Shown one piece after another: positions 10,603-22,296 of a DNA stretch of 64,000 bases; position 1 is the stretch's first letter, and each line of letters begins with the position of its first letter. This DNA is from Clarireedia homoeocarpa (Eukaryota; Ascomycota; Leotiomycetes; Helotiales; Rutstroemiaceae), in contig LNKV01000012.1 of assembly GCA_001465935.1 (NCBI GenBank), positions 319,302 to 383,301 on the forward strand, written 5' to 3'. The position numbers and the translations under genes were made by a program. The notes under the pieces are model-generated. The model saw only the letters and a program-made list of their open reading frames with translations, was not told where the DNA came from and ran no database searches.

Positions 10603-12933
10603 ATGAAGACAGTCCTTGCCCTCCTAGCTCTTGCTAGCTCCACCGTTGTTCAGGGTCTTCAAGCTCCAAGATGGGAGTCAAGTCCTCCTGACACCGAGAC
10701 TACGACAATAGTCACTTACACCACCACTACATATTGCCCAGTATGTCAAGGTACCTCATACAATATACATAGAGCTGGTGACTAACTCATTCAACAGGTG
10801 ACCTCAACAAAAGTGCAAAGCGGTACCACCTCTATCTACACGGACGTATCTACATCTGTCTATACTGTTACAAGCTGTGTTGGAGGCTGTGGAAACGGTG
10901 GGGTGGTGACTGTACCAGGCCCAACTGGGGTAGCATCAACAACTACAGAGGTAAGAATTGTCAGAAGAGACAGTATGGTTCTCTGCTTAGTTCATATCCA
11001 GGTCATTATCACGTACACTACCACGTGTCCTGTCGAATCGACTATCACTGAATCAGGGACAACTTATACCAAGACCTTCACCACGACGTCTGTGGTCCAA
11101 ACTGGTTAGTGATATCCTATAGGACTTTAGACATTGATTGGTGCTGACTGAGGGGATCAGCCGTTCCTACAACCATTTATGCTACTGTTTCTGGACCTGA
11201 TTCAACAACTACGTACGTTATTATGTTCGAGTGCTCCTTACAACTGCCTGACATTCTGAATAGAACCCAAACCGAAGTCTTCGAGACGATCACTAGCTTG
11301 TTCCCTGTCACTCAAACTACATATATTAGTGGCAAATTGGAGACAGTCACTTTTACCACAACGAGCCTCATTTATACTCACCAGGAAACTACTGTCAAAG
11401 ATACGGTCACTAGCCCTCCTTCCACTACAACGTACGAGCCGCACTCTTCATGCACTATATGGAAGCTAATTGTCTTCTAGTGTTGCTACTGGAGTCTTTC
11501 AAACAATAACAAGCTTATGCACCGTCACAGATACTACAACTATCGATAGCAAAGAGGTCACTGTCACCTACGTGAGCACCAGCCTAATTTATACCTACAT
11601 AGAAACCCATGTCGAGTCTACTGTCACTCAGCCTCCCAAAACAAAAACGTACGAAGAGATAGTCCGAGAACAGTATACAAAAAGCTAACAGATTCTACAG
11701 AGTTGCAACAGAAGTCTATCAAACCATTACCAGTCTATACCCTGTCACCGAGGTCAAGACTATCAGTGGCCAGGAATACACTTCGACGTATACGTTCACA
11801 AGCTACATCGTCACTCACGTACCATCAACCGTTGAAATAGTCACAACTGTACCGGGAGAGACCACTTCGTAAGATTGCAGATACTGCTAGAATAGTGTGT
11901 CAATGCTGACAAATTCAATAGAGTTGCGACCCAAGTCTACCAAACTATTACCAGTCTATGCCCTGTCACCGAGGTCAAGACTATTAGTGGCCAGAAATAT
12001 ACCTCGACGTATACTTCCACGAACTACATCGTCACTAAAGTACCGTCGACGGTTGAAATAGCCACGGGCGTGCCGGGAGGAACGACTTCGTAAGATTGCA
12101 AATAGCAATTCATTCGTGGTATTTTAGCTGACAAGTCTGCAGTGTCGAAACAGATGTTTATGTAACATCCACCAGCTACTATCCAGTCACCGAGGTATCC
12201 ACAATTTGTGAGTCTCCATCCCCCAGCTCAATCTTAAATAGCTGTCTAATGATATGCAGCTGGTATTCCAATAACCAAGATCTTTACAAGCACAATTCTC
12301 ACTGAAGTCAAGGTCCCCACGACCATCAAAGAATAGTAAGATTTTACTTTATCTGGTCTTCAAACTGCAAAACTAACAAGTGCAGCACCACGACCCAAGC
12401 CACTGAATATAAGACAACCGATGTCTACACTACCACCACCTACAATGAAGCAGTATATACAACTATCAGCGCTGGATCAACAATTGTCTACACTGCTACG
12501 GAGACAAACACAATCAAAGTAACCTCAGCTCATACTATAACATCAACCGCAGCTACCCCAACGTCAGAAATCACAGTTTACGTAAGTCAAACCTCTCTTC
12601 TCCGTCCGAAACCCCTTTGCTAATCTTGATCATCCCCAGGCACCCACCACCATCTCCAACACCATCCAAGAGACTGCTGTCGTCACCATTCCCAACATCA
12701 AGACCGTCACACTTCCAACTACTTACTACGCCAACATAACGTACACTGTTCACACCTCCGTCTTGGGGTCGCCATCAACCGTCACCGTCTTGCCGCCTAC
12801 TGTCACAACCACCGCCACTACATCCGTCGTCGCTAGCTCGGCTCCTCTCCAAGTCTCGGCAAATGCTGCTGCTACGAACAAACCGGTAGCGCTTGTTGTC
12901 GCTGGAGCCGTGGTCTTTTGGGTCTTTGCTTAG
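10603..12933 (+). CDS. Secreted Thr/Ser-rich, probably GPI-anchored surface protein built from duplicated exons
   Basis: No enzyme or known domain. Twelve exons (10603-10740, 10798-10950, 11002-11104, 11161-11212, 11264-11431, 11481-11648, 11701-11868, 11922-12089, 12143-12207, 12260-12335, 12386-12581, 12640-12933) splice in phase to 582 residues. Signal peptide MKTVLALLALASSTVVQG; C-terminus rich in Ser/Ala then a hydrophobic tail VALVVAGAVVFWVFA ending at the stop, as in GPI-anchored proteins. Exons 5-8 are each exactly 168 nt and encode one 56-residue repeat (motif ITSL-x-PVT ... TSxIxT ... TTS); exon 9 starts a fifth repeat. Exons 2-4 carry shorter Thr-rich units with Cys pairs (CVGGCG, TTTCPV). 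A cell-wall or adhesin-like role is inference from composition, signal peptide and tail. Confidence 0.85.
11264..12142 (+). repeat. Tandem exon-intron duplication, four ~220-bp units
   Basis: Four consecutive units, each a 168-nt exon plus a 49-53-nt intron; exon starts are 217, 220, 221 and 221 bp apart. All introns are phase 2. Exons 7 and 8 encode repeats identical at 47 of 56 residues by my count, and their following introns share the same first 11 bases (GTAAGATTGCA). Confidence 0.9.
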
Positions 12934-13516
12934 ATCGCGTAGAGATCTTTTTTCTGCTTTTGGGGGGGGGGGGGTTCTAGTGATGAATTCTTTCTAATGA
13001 GTTTGTTCTTTTATAAGATATACGAACATTTTGCGGCACAAATGAATCATACGGTCGGTCATTACAGGGAATATGGGACATATGGGGGAAGGGAATAAGT
13101 TTGGCCAAATGGAATTTAGGCCGTTTTGGTTTATGGAACTGGTAAATGGGAAAGTGGATTGGGATTGGATTCTTAATAACATTAATGCAGACTGACTGTA
13201 GACAATTACATAGGTAAATCTACTAGGTATTATCTAGCTGCAGATATTGTAAGCGTCCTATCGTTTCGCGTATGTATTCAACCGTCAACTTTCAGTTTAG
13301 AATTTCGGAATAAATTACTTTGGTTTCTATTTCTAATATGGTGGTCAATTCTATCTCTTACTCTCTGGTGGTACAGGGTGCACGCTATTACTTCAGCCAC
13401 TGAGCCATCTCCTTTTTTTTTTACATTGCCGGAACTTCCTATATCACACCCTTCAGACCTTCCCAACATCCCCACCATTCACCACGCCAGCATCATGTTT
13501 CTGCCGATTTCAGCGC
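12934..13516. other. Intergenic between convergent genes
   Basis: Contains a run of 13 G at about 12962-12974 just behind the surface-protein stop; otherwise nothing recognised. Confidence 0.6.
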
Positions 13517-14575
13517 CTACTCCTTCTCAGCCCTCTCCTTCCTCTCGCTATACCGATCACCAAACAGCGCAAAATGCGGTCTCATCACAATCGTATACTT
13601 CACAAACTCCTCCATACAATCAACAATTCTTTCTCTATTCCCACTCGCAATCATCCGACTACTTCCCTCAACGGGATCACAAGCGTCTGCATCCGTGAAC
13701 TGCTTATATGCCATCGGTACAGAGGACTGGTTCGGGACGACAAACATGCGCATCCAGCGCCCTAGTATCCGCAGGGAGTTCACGGCGTTGAAGGACTGCG
13801 ATCCGCCGGATACTTCTGCGACGGCGAGGGTGCGGCCTTGGGTTGGACGGACGGATCCGACGGAGAGGGGGATCCAGTCGATTTGGTTCTTGAATACTGC
13901 CGTCTGTGCGAGTTAGCGTAGGTGTCCTGCGGGTATCCCAGAGACGCGTGAAAGAGCAACTAACTAGATTTCCGTGTTGCTCAGGAGAAATCCATACGTG
14001 GCCATCGCTCCAGTGGCTTAGGTCTCGTAGCTCTTGCACTTTTGGATGCTGATGCTGATCATCATCTTTAACAGGTAAGCCGGATGGGTCGAATACACGA
14101 ACATCGCATCCAAGGCGGAAAAGGATGCGCGAGGCCTCCAAAGCGAGCAGTTTGGAGTAGGATCTGTGCACAAGGAACGATTACTATCTATCCTCACTCT
14201 CTCACTCCTTATCCTATCCCCCCCGTTTAGACAATGGCTCAAGCCAATCCCGAATACCGAACGCACTGGAGTCTCACGAGCTCACCTTTTCCTTAAACTC
14301 CCATACAGCACGAGTACTTTGAGCCGCTCGCCTGTGGTCTGCATACCCGCCTCGGCCATCTTCAGCGCCGTACTGAGTTCCAACCGACTAACCCAATCGC
14401 TCGCCGTAATCTGCGGATCCAGAAGAAACGGCCTGTATTTTTCTCGTACAATTGGGTCATCGTCTTCTTCCGGTAATGCGAGAGAACGTCTGGCATATGA
14501 GGGGTCAATGGGTGGAAGCGCAACAGCGCGCATAGCACTTGTGTTGTTGAGGTCGCCAATACTGGTGCTTGGCAT
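13517..14575 (-). CDS. arsH: ArsH-type NADPH-dependent FMN reductase
   Basis: Flavodoxin-fold FMN reductase of the ArsH family; bacterial relatives oxidise trivalent organoarsenicals or act as quinone/azo reductases. Exons 14575-14286, 14163-13965 and 13903-13517 join to 291 residues. The FMN phosphate loop VLYGSLRKRSYSKLLALEA is interrupted by the first intron inside KR|SYS. Further family motifs: GCDVRVFDPSGLP, HVWISPEQHG, KNQIDWIPLS and RTLAVAEVSGGSQSFNAVN. The start is the only Met before the domain (MPSTSIG). The first intron is 122 nt, longer than its neighbours. No arsenite pump, arsenate reductase or methyltransferase gene is in this window, so an arsenic role is not supported by context. 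Confidence 0.92.
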
Positions 14576-15541
14576 TGTGGCGAAGAACTGTCGTCGTCGT
14601 CGTCGGAACAGAGGTGATATGGTCTTTGCCTGGAATCTGTAGGTGACTCTTCTCAAGTGTTGCTGGTAAGGCCGAGTCTCAGCCCCGAGAAAGGTAACGC
14701 ATTTGTGAGGAAGCCATGATGGCAACTCACACTTGATCTTGCCAAGAAGGCCATGCACGTTTTCTTTTTTAAGGTGATTTATATCGAGCTGTATATCTCT
14801 GCGACTACCATTCTGTTCGTATCTCACTCAGTTCTAAATCATGGAAATGTACGAATCTAAGGCTGTAAGTTGAGAGCGGAAGGCTGCTTGAATTTTAGCT
14901 ATTGCGGGGCCTTTAAATGTATGGAGGGGCATGCCACTATTGACACGTCACCGAAAATCGCTGATTGGGCAGTCCTTTCAGTCCCACTATCCCGCCGTTT
15001 CTTGTCAGGGGTAAGGGGAACCGCATGTTACCCGCTTATTTGTGCCCCTCCATTTAAGATTGCTAGCGATTCTTGGCTTCTAGACTTTTGAGCTTCTCTA
15101 GTATAACTGGAGAAGATGGCACTATGCTGAATGAGAGATATAACTTGCAAAGCAATGTAGTAATGAACACAATCAATGGGAAAAGTTAGAGCTTGTAGTT
15201 ACTTTACAATTCCCATCAATGCGCGTTTAAAATCCAGGTTTGATTTTGGCATTCCCCTTTATCATCCAGATGGCAGGGGCTATAGAAGAACATAGTGGTA
15301 CGACAAGACTGGCAAAACATGGTATTAGAAGGCATCTGGTAAACATTGGCCTGAAGTACATCGGCGTTTTGGACTTTCCAGTTGGATGTCCATAAAGCAT
15401 GAAAGTCGATCTCCTCAACACATGCCTCCCGCCTCAAACAGCCACATTACTAACCTCCACCCATCCTTGAGATCCCTAGCCTCATGAAACCACAAAGCTC
15501 CAGCCATCGATTGATGACTCGACATTTATCCCCCCTACTCA
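14576..15541. other. Intergenic
   Basis: Upstream of arsH and downstream of the DUF3140 gene. No recognised element. Confidence 0.6.
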
Positions 15542-16051
15542 TTACGCCTTCTGAGGATCATGCCCCCAATTCTTCAAACTCCTCGCACTCCTGCTCTCCG
15601 GATCCTGCTTCGCCTTCTCCTCTTGCGCAAGATGTCTCTTGCAATACGCGACGACTTTTCTCATGTGGGCGATATCATCTTCGTCGTATTGTTCTGGGTC
15701 CTTGCTGGGGTTCTTTTGTAGAATGTCGATGATTTTGCGGCCGCTGGGAATGAGTGAGTGGGGTAAGGCAAAGGAAGAAGAGGGCAATGAATGGGATAGG
15801 AACAAGAAGAAGTAGAAGGGGGCATAGAGAGGAGGTATACGTACCTTTCGTGGCCAATCGTCTCACCTGATCCGTCATCCTTGCTCCATCCGGATGATTG
15901 AGATGATTCTTCTTTGAGCCAGGTTTCAAGTTCGTCGGCGGTCATGTTGACGAGCTCGTTCCATTCTCTGGAGTCGTGTTAGCTATTATAACTTTAAAAT
16001 CTCCTTGGACGATCCTACATACTCAATTACTGTTTGATCATCTTTCACCAT
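15542..16051 (-). CDS. DUF3140-like small protein
   Basis: 117 residues from three exons (16051-16023, 15967-15845, 15743-15542; introns 55 and 101 nt), all phases matching. The order EWNELVNMTADELETWL, then GSGETIGHESGRKIIDIL, then DIAHMRKVVAYCKRHLAQE matches the DUF3140 pattern known mainly from short bacterial proteins of unknown function. Acidic middle, basic helix near the end, no signal peptide or membrane span. The first coding exon is only 29 nt. Function unknown; the family name is from memory of its pattern and should be confirmed by a profile search. Confidence 0.75.
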
Positions 16052-17518
16052 TTTTGGCAGTGTTCTAACCGTTGGATTTTGGTCAAAGGTGATATGATCG
16101 TAGACGGGAGGTCGTTCCGTGAGGTGCAAAAGTCGAGGATGTTATTTGTACTTCGTAGTACTCGCAACTCAAGCAGCTCCTATCTGCTAAATAATATTCC
16201 AGGCTCAATTTTGGCGTCATCGAGTACCGCATCGAGGTCGAAGACGTCATGATGAACTAAATCAAAGACACCACGTGATATGGCTTGGGACCTCGATTTA
16301 AATTGTAGGACATGTATTCGTATTCCTACTCCTACCATCGACGCGTTATCCGAATGCGGTCAGAAACAACGGGCAGTACCGCTTACGTGGTACAGTACAA
16401 TTATGCCAAGAGTAAATCTCCCGTTTTGAAAGCCAGCCCTGAGGTACACGTAGAACGCAATTTCCATGGATGGGTCGGGGCTGCCCCTCCTCCTTCTTAA
16501 CCACAGATATACATTTGTGGAAGAAGGGAAAGATCGCGAAGGTGGGATGGGATGGGTACGCTCACTCAGACTCAGGAATCGCTTGTAGTCACTCGTGCAT
16601 GGTCAGTGGAGTGTCGCTTTATAGCTCAATTGTTTATTGTAACTTACGTATGCTGTCGCGCCAGGCAGGACGCAGGGCTCTTGATGCGATACAGTCAGAG
16701 CTGGTGATAGCGGAGTCTGGTGTATTGGAAGCAGGTCCTAGCATATTTATTTTGGCAGCTTCACGTCAATAGTCTCCAGTAACCTCTAGCTGTAGTAGGT
16801 ACCGGCTTACTGATATTGGCCCACCGAGGACTTTGTCTCACGCTGACGGCAGTATGTTGGGTTGATAGCAAGATCAGATATATGATCTAGATCCCTCCCA
16901 TTGTTTAAAGACTCGATTGATGAAGCGGGGCATAACTAAGGTCAGGTATAGTTATGATGAGTACGGAAGTAGGATGATGTGGAAAGTGAACGGCACATTT
17001 CCCTTATGCTTTAAGGTTCATTTGAAGCTTGATATCAGCATTTAATTGACATAATATGTTGTTCGTGAGCAGTTACTTACTCCACAGCAAAACAACTTCA
17101 GACATCAGGAAGTCGACGGGGAAGAAGAAACCGGCATATCCCACTTCGTCAGTAGTAGGCCCCGGTATGGATTCTGATCCCTCTGCTACGATATCTCAGG
17201 GCCACCACTTCTGCGCGCCAGTAGCTGCCCTGACCACTCAAACATTTTACATACAGACATCTCCACCTACGCTGCACTGTCGTACCACTTTCCCCAATGA
17301 TGCAGAACAGTACACGTACTCCTTTGATCCTTTTCACGCTTGCTTATTGCTGATTGGTGATGGAAGTATGCTGTCGCGAGAAGTGCCGAGTGCCGCGGTG
17401 GGTATAGAGCGATTATTGTATAATAGTTTCATGAATAAAAGCTGGGTAGTCCCCCACGATATCGATGTAACAAGCAAACAAGATCATCTTCAACATTAGT
17501 CCATTACCATCCATCAAT
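16052..17518. other. Intergenic
   Basis: About 1.5 kb between divergent genes. A 147-codon frame at 17056-17499 runs up to the next gene but has no protein-like features; treated as chance. Confidence 0.55.
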
Positions 17519-18025
17519 ATGCGTTTCTCAGCTTCATCTCTCCTCACTCTGGCCTTCGCTCTCGGCGCCGCCAAGGCTGAGGAAGGTTGCCGCGTTTACT
17601 TGGAAAGTAACTTGGCCAAGCCTGCTGACTCCGGCGAGATTATTCTCTATGGTGAGATAAAATACGCTCTGTTTGGTTCCTAGTGATGTATTTGCTCATA
17701 CTTTCCCTCCCACAGGTATCCTCAAGTATTTCCATGCCACCGCCGACGTAACCTCTGTCTCCTCCGTAAGTGGTTTCCCATGGAAATGACGACCAGAATA
17801 TGAGAACTAACCACCGAATAGGACTGCTGCAACTGGGCGAACACAGTCTCCGCGCCCTACTCTGTTCTCTTCTACCCAAATGTTGAAGAAGGATACGAGA
17901 GTGATGCTGAGCTGGAGGCGGTTTTGGATCCGTGGATTGGTACTTACATTCGCTCGGAAAGTACAACACCAGATTCGGATACTAACACGGGTGATTATCT
18001 CGTTACTTATGTTGTGTGCAGTTAG
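17519..18025 (+). CDS. Small secreted protein with four cysteines
   Basis: 128 residues from exons 17519-17651, 17716-17765 and 17822-18025 (introns 64 and 56 nt). Begins with a clear signal peptide, MRFSASSLLTLAFALGAAKA, so it should be exported. The mature part is about 108 residues, acidic, with four Cys: one near its start (EEGC), a pair in DCCNW and one at the second-last residue (VVCS), which could form two disulfides. No domain recognised. Small size, signal peptide and Cys content are what is looked for in fungal effectors or secreted toxins-like proteins, but nothing here proves such a role. Confidence 0.8.
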
Positions 18026-18850
18026 ACTGCCATGTGGGGAGCCGCTCAAACAAGGACGGAGATTCTGAATGTTGTTGGAACCTGGTAATGTCGATTCAAT
18101 GAAGGAGAGAACCATTGGAAGTTGGTAATATCCGGGCCGGCTGTCCTTTGATGATGGAGACTTCGCTGCAAGAAAAGCAAACGCACTTGCGACATATCTA
18201 ATTTCAGCCTGGCGTAATATTCGCTTTTGATTCACTGTAACCCCTCGTTATTCATTGTGCTCATCATGCTCTTTGTTGTTGCTTCTCCATGGTCTTGAAA
18301 GCCTGCTTGTAGAATTCTCGATATTCAAGTGATACACGTAGGATCCAATATGAGTGAGCATGAGCATGAATTCTCGTCTCCAAAAGTGCCAGCACAGCCA
18401 CATATTGCTTCTGGAATTATTCGATACCGAGTACCGAGATCGTAACGTTGGGATCAACCGGCGGCATCCGAAGTTTGGATGACTGGCGTACCCGAGCAAG
18501 TCATATAGCGAGCGTACTTTGTATCTATCTTTGCTGGAAGGCACTTGTATCTACGAGTATCTTTGTTGAAAGACACGCGGAAACTGGGGAGGAAGAGGCT
18601 TCACGTGCACTCGCAGCAGCTGCACCAAAGTGGAGATTTGGTAGGGTACTGTATGGAGCATGGAGCATAGAGCATGGGACATGGGGCATGGGGGGGGGGC
18701 ATGGCACGAACTCGACACGTAACTGATAGAAGAAGTTAGGGCGGCTGAAGCACTGATAATTCTTGATGAAAGATGATGACATTTCTACAGCGGCTGAAAA
18801 GAAGCACCAAACGACCAAGCCAACAACAGGAAGCTCAACCAACCAGCGAG

Positions 18851-18935
18851 CCAGCCAGTCCGCCAGTCCGCCAGTCCGCCAGTCCACCCGTCCGCCAGTC
18901 CGCCAGTCCGCCAGCCAGCCAGCCAACCAACCAAC
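18851..18935. repeat. 8-bp tandem array (CCAGTCCG type)
   Basis: Roughly eight copies of an 8-bp unit with a few changes, flanked by CCAG/CCAA simple repeats. Non-coding. Confidence 0.85.
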
Positions 18936-19999
18936 GCGAACAATCATATCATCCATTCATTTTCATTATTTCGTGCATCGAGCCGTGAGAAGTGGTGCGT
19001 AGTGCGTGGTGCTGGTGCGTGCAGCCCAGTGCAACGGATCCATTGTTTGCGGGTACCGAGGCCGCCTGCAACGGTCTTATGTGCGACTTACTGGGCCATC
19101 TTTAGTCGTTCTTCCACTGGATAGGTTGGCCGCCCCAAGTAAAGAATCCTTAGCCCTTAGCCTACATAGCCCTTAATCCTTCCCAATGCGCAATTTATAT
19201 TTTCTTTTTGTGCGCGCGCGTGTCAAGTCAATATTGACTTGATGTGTGATGGATGGACTGGACGAGTATCTACGAATTATCCATCTGCCCATCTGCCCAT
19301 CTGCCTTTTCCACATAAAGCTGGACACTGGACACTGCACACTGCACACTCGTCCCAAAGAAAGTATCACCAGCCATCGATTAAAACATCCGTCCAGAGTC
19401 TAGAGTCTTGACCAGTGTTAGGAAACCCTGGGGCAACGAAAGAACCCTCTCGATTGTTTTCCAAGTCGAATTCGGCCAATCAGATCGTGAGACATCAAAA
19501 GCCCGAACACCAAAGAACAAGAACACCCAACACTTCGCGACCAAGATAGAAAAATTGTCCCCCCAAACCTTCCCTTTCATCCATTAGAACAGCTCCGAAA
19601 ATCCCCTTTGCACCCTTTTCTCCCAAATATTTATTCGCAGAGAGTCTCGCATTCCATGTTGCCGCCTACTTGCAACTTCTTCGAAAAAGCCAGCACCATC
19701 ATTCCTCTCCATCCCCAAGAACAAGCATCTACCAAGGACGCGCCTGCCGCGTGACGAAAGATACGAGAGGCCATTGTGTGAAGGAAGGAGAAAACGCAAG
19801 GAAAAAGGAAAACAGAAAACAGGAAACCCGTTATTCCTCAGGAGAACAACCTCACCAATTCACCAATCCTTCACAAGCCAATTCTACGAAAAAGTACAAG
19901 AGCACAAGTTACAACTTGGTTGCTTAATTTTGTCGTAAGATCTTCTATCATATCGCAAACATATCCCTACACCCCTCCACTACTAGAGCTCTGTAGTCA

Positions 20000-20062
20000 A
20001 TGACACTTTGGCGCAAGGGTTGCTGCACTTGTACCCCTCTGTTCCCACAATCCTCGATTTGA
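20000..20062 (+). other. Possible upstream ORF in forkhead leader
   Basis: ATG followed by 19 further codons and TGA, 92 bp before the forkhead start. Matters only if the transcript starts upstream, which the sequence does not show. Confidence 0.3.
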
Positions 20063-20154
20063 TATTCATTGTTGCTTTTTAGTGCCCGACCAACTTCCTC
20101 GAAAGCACACACCGTCGCATGCAAGTCAATCAACACAATAACATTGTCGCAAAA

Positions 20155-22296
20155 ATGCCCTCTACCAGTAAACGTGCTCAGAGAGCTCGTCGAGATGTCA
20201 TCGATAATGAGGCTGATATTCCCGATTCCTCACCGTCGCGCCCCGCAAAAAGAAGAAAGAGAGTAAGTCGTCGGGGTAAAATGCGCATGCATGCATACAG
20301 GAGACTGACAGATGTCGCAGACCGAAGAACCTGCCGTCGACCTACCCCCTCCTAACCGACTTCCCACCGAACGATCCGAACTGGCGTTGAGCGATCAAGA
20401 ATTAACACCCGCAGTTGCTGCTTACCTATCATGTCCTGCACCAGTCCAAGTTAGCCAAGATCATTCTGACGAAAAACATCAGCAATACGGCCAGAACGTC
20501 TCCGCGTTTGCAAAGTTGACTGGAAGAGGCTGGACCTATTATGTCAAGGTACTCAAAATTGTAGTTGGTCGACCACCTGAAGGCACATCATCTCAAGTGC
20601 CAGATGCAGATGCCACGGATGACGAGAGTACAGTTCATGTTGATCTTGGACCGAGCAAGATGATTTCCAGATACCACGCAGAAATATTTTTCGAGGATGA
20701 CTGGCGTATCTCCGTCCACGGCCGAAACGGAGTAAGGGTGGATAATGCACCATTTGCGGCCGGCGAGATTGCAAAGTTGCACAGTGGATGTGTTATTGAA
20801 ATCGGAGGTATTGAGATGATGTTCGTCCTACCTGAACCAGAAGGGCAATTGCAAGTCAATAAGAGATACCTGCAGCGTGCTGGACTGATTCAAGCGGAGG
20901 AAACTATTGAGAACAATCGCAGACGCAAGGCATCCACCCCTGCAGGGCCCTCGTCATCTTCATATCCTACAGGCCGTGGCCAGAACGGAGCGCTCATGCC
21001 AATCGCACCCGCACCTCCTGAACATCGACGCCCAGGCACTCCTACCAGTTCGCGCGCCAAAGCCCCAAGCTCGGCTGTTAAGAGGTCGCCTAATGGCTAC
21101 GCTGCCGGTGGTACAATGCTCATGAATGCTGAGGATGTTGATCTCAGTTTGTCAACTAACGCACACATCAAGCCTACCTACAGCTATTCTCAGATGATCA
21201 CCCAAGCAATTGTTCATGCACCAGGCGAGAAGTTAACTTTGAACGGAATCTATCAATACATCATGGAGAAGTATGCTTACTATAGATTTCAAGCTCCAGC
21301 AGGATGGCAGGTAAGTTTCTCTTACGCGCTTACCTGTGGTTAGCACTGATTAACTTAATTGCTTAGAACTCTATTCGACATAATCTGTCTTTGAGCAGGG
21401 CTTTCACCAAGGTGGAGCGTGAAAAAGATGAACCTGGGAAAGGCATGAAATGGTGTATCAAGCCCGAACTTCTGGAGGACATGAAAAAGAATAGCACCCG
21501 AGGAGGTAGAGGCGGCCACCGAGGATCCTCACAACCGGCTTCACCAATCAACACAACAGGCAGAGGCTCAAAGGAAGCCGCCGAACCAAGCTCTGCTTTG
21601 AGAGAGAAACGATCACCAGGATCTGGCTCCCCCCGTATGAGCTCTTATCCGCCAAATGCACCCCAGTTTACCCCTGACCGTGCCCCTCAGGTCCGCCCAA
21701 TTCTAGAAGACTTCCCCGGCGATGGAAGCCCACTTCCTCGTCATAGACGATCGCATAACGGCCTTTCTGATAACATCCCTGGCTCTCCACCGACTCTGTC
21801 GTCTTCCTACCAACAAGACGAGGGCAATACGTTCGTCACCCCAGCTCCTCATCGTGTTCATCCTCATCTCGCCCCTCCCAGTACTGCTCAGCGACCTAGT
21901 CAGCACATGCCTACCAGCTCTCCAGCTCCCTTCTGGAAATTCGCAGATATTGGAAACACCCCGTACAAGGGCTCTGCATTCGACATCAGCCCAATCAAAG
22001 GCTCCAAATCTGGTCCAATCCTCCATCCTCCTAGCAGTAGTCCTCCTCCGATACGAAGAGCGTCCGCAATGAGTCCCACTAGGAACGGACCTTCTGGCAA
22101 GCTTCAAATACCTGATGTAGATGACCTTGAAGAAGAGGAGGAAAGGGGCTTCGATCTTTCCCGGTAATTCCTACTCACTATCGCAATTATGACATGGACT
22201 AACATATTTATTAGGGGTTTTCAAAGTATTGGATCATATCATGCACCCGTTGCCAACATCTCTACTCCAGGCACTGGACTCTCTAGTCGCCCCTAA
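20155..22296 (+). CDS. FHA-domain forkhead transcription factor (Fkh1/Fkh2-like)
   Basis: Nuclear DNA-binding protein with a phosphothreonine-binding FHA domain before a winged-helix forkhead, the architecture of yeast Fkh1/Fkh2 (cell-cycle transcription). Exons 20155-20262, 20321-21310, 21367-22163 and 22215-22296 give 658 residues; an in-frame ATG at 20119 would add 12. A basic stretch (RPAKRRKR) ends exon 1. FHA about residues 110-205 with VVGRPPEG, the phosphopeptide-binding SRYHAEI and GRNGVRVDN. Forkhead about 320-400: KPTYSYSQMITQAI, then after an intron the recognition helix NSIRHNLSLSRAFTKVER and GKGMKWCIKP. The C-terminal 250 residues are Pro/Ser-rich with many SP/TP sites, suiting CDK control. 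Orthology to Fkh2 rather than Fhl1-type proteins rests on domain order. Confidence 0.92.

Larger units (their letters stand above)
18026..20154. other. Intergenic, long leader region of the forkhead gene
   Basis: 2.1 kb. Contains the 8-bp tandem array near 18.85 kb, short repeats of CCATCTGC and of GGACACT/GCACACT near 19.28-19.35 kb, and an upstream ORF listed separately. Confidence 0.6.

Noticed and set aside
17056..17499. 147-codon frame just before the small secreted protein
   Set aside because: No recognisable domain, odd composition, and it sits in the probable promoter/leader of the secreted-protein gene.
18763..19002. Repeat peptides (SASPPVRQ type) on both strands
   Set aside because: Translations of the 8-bp tandem array, frame-cycling every three units, not a gene.
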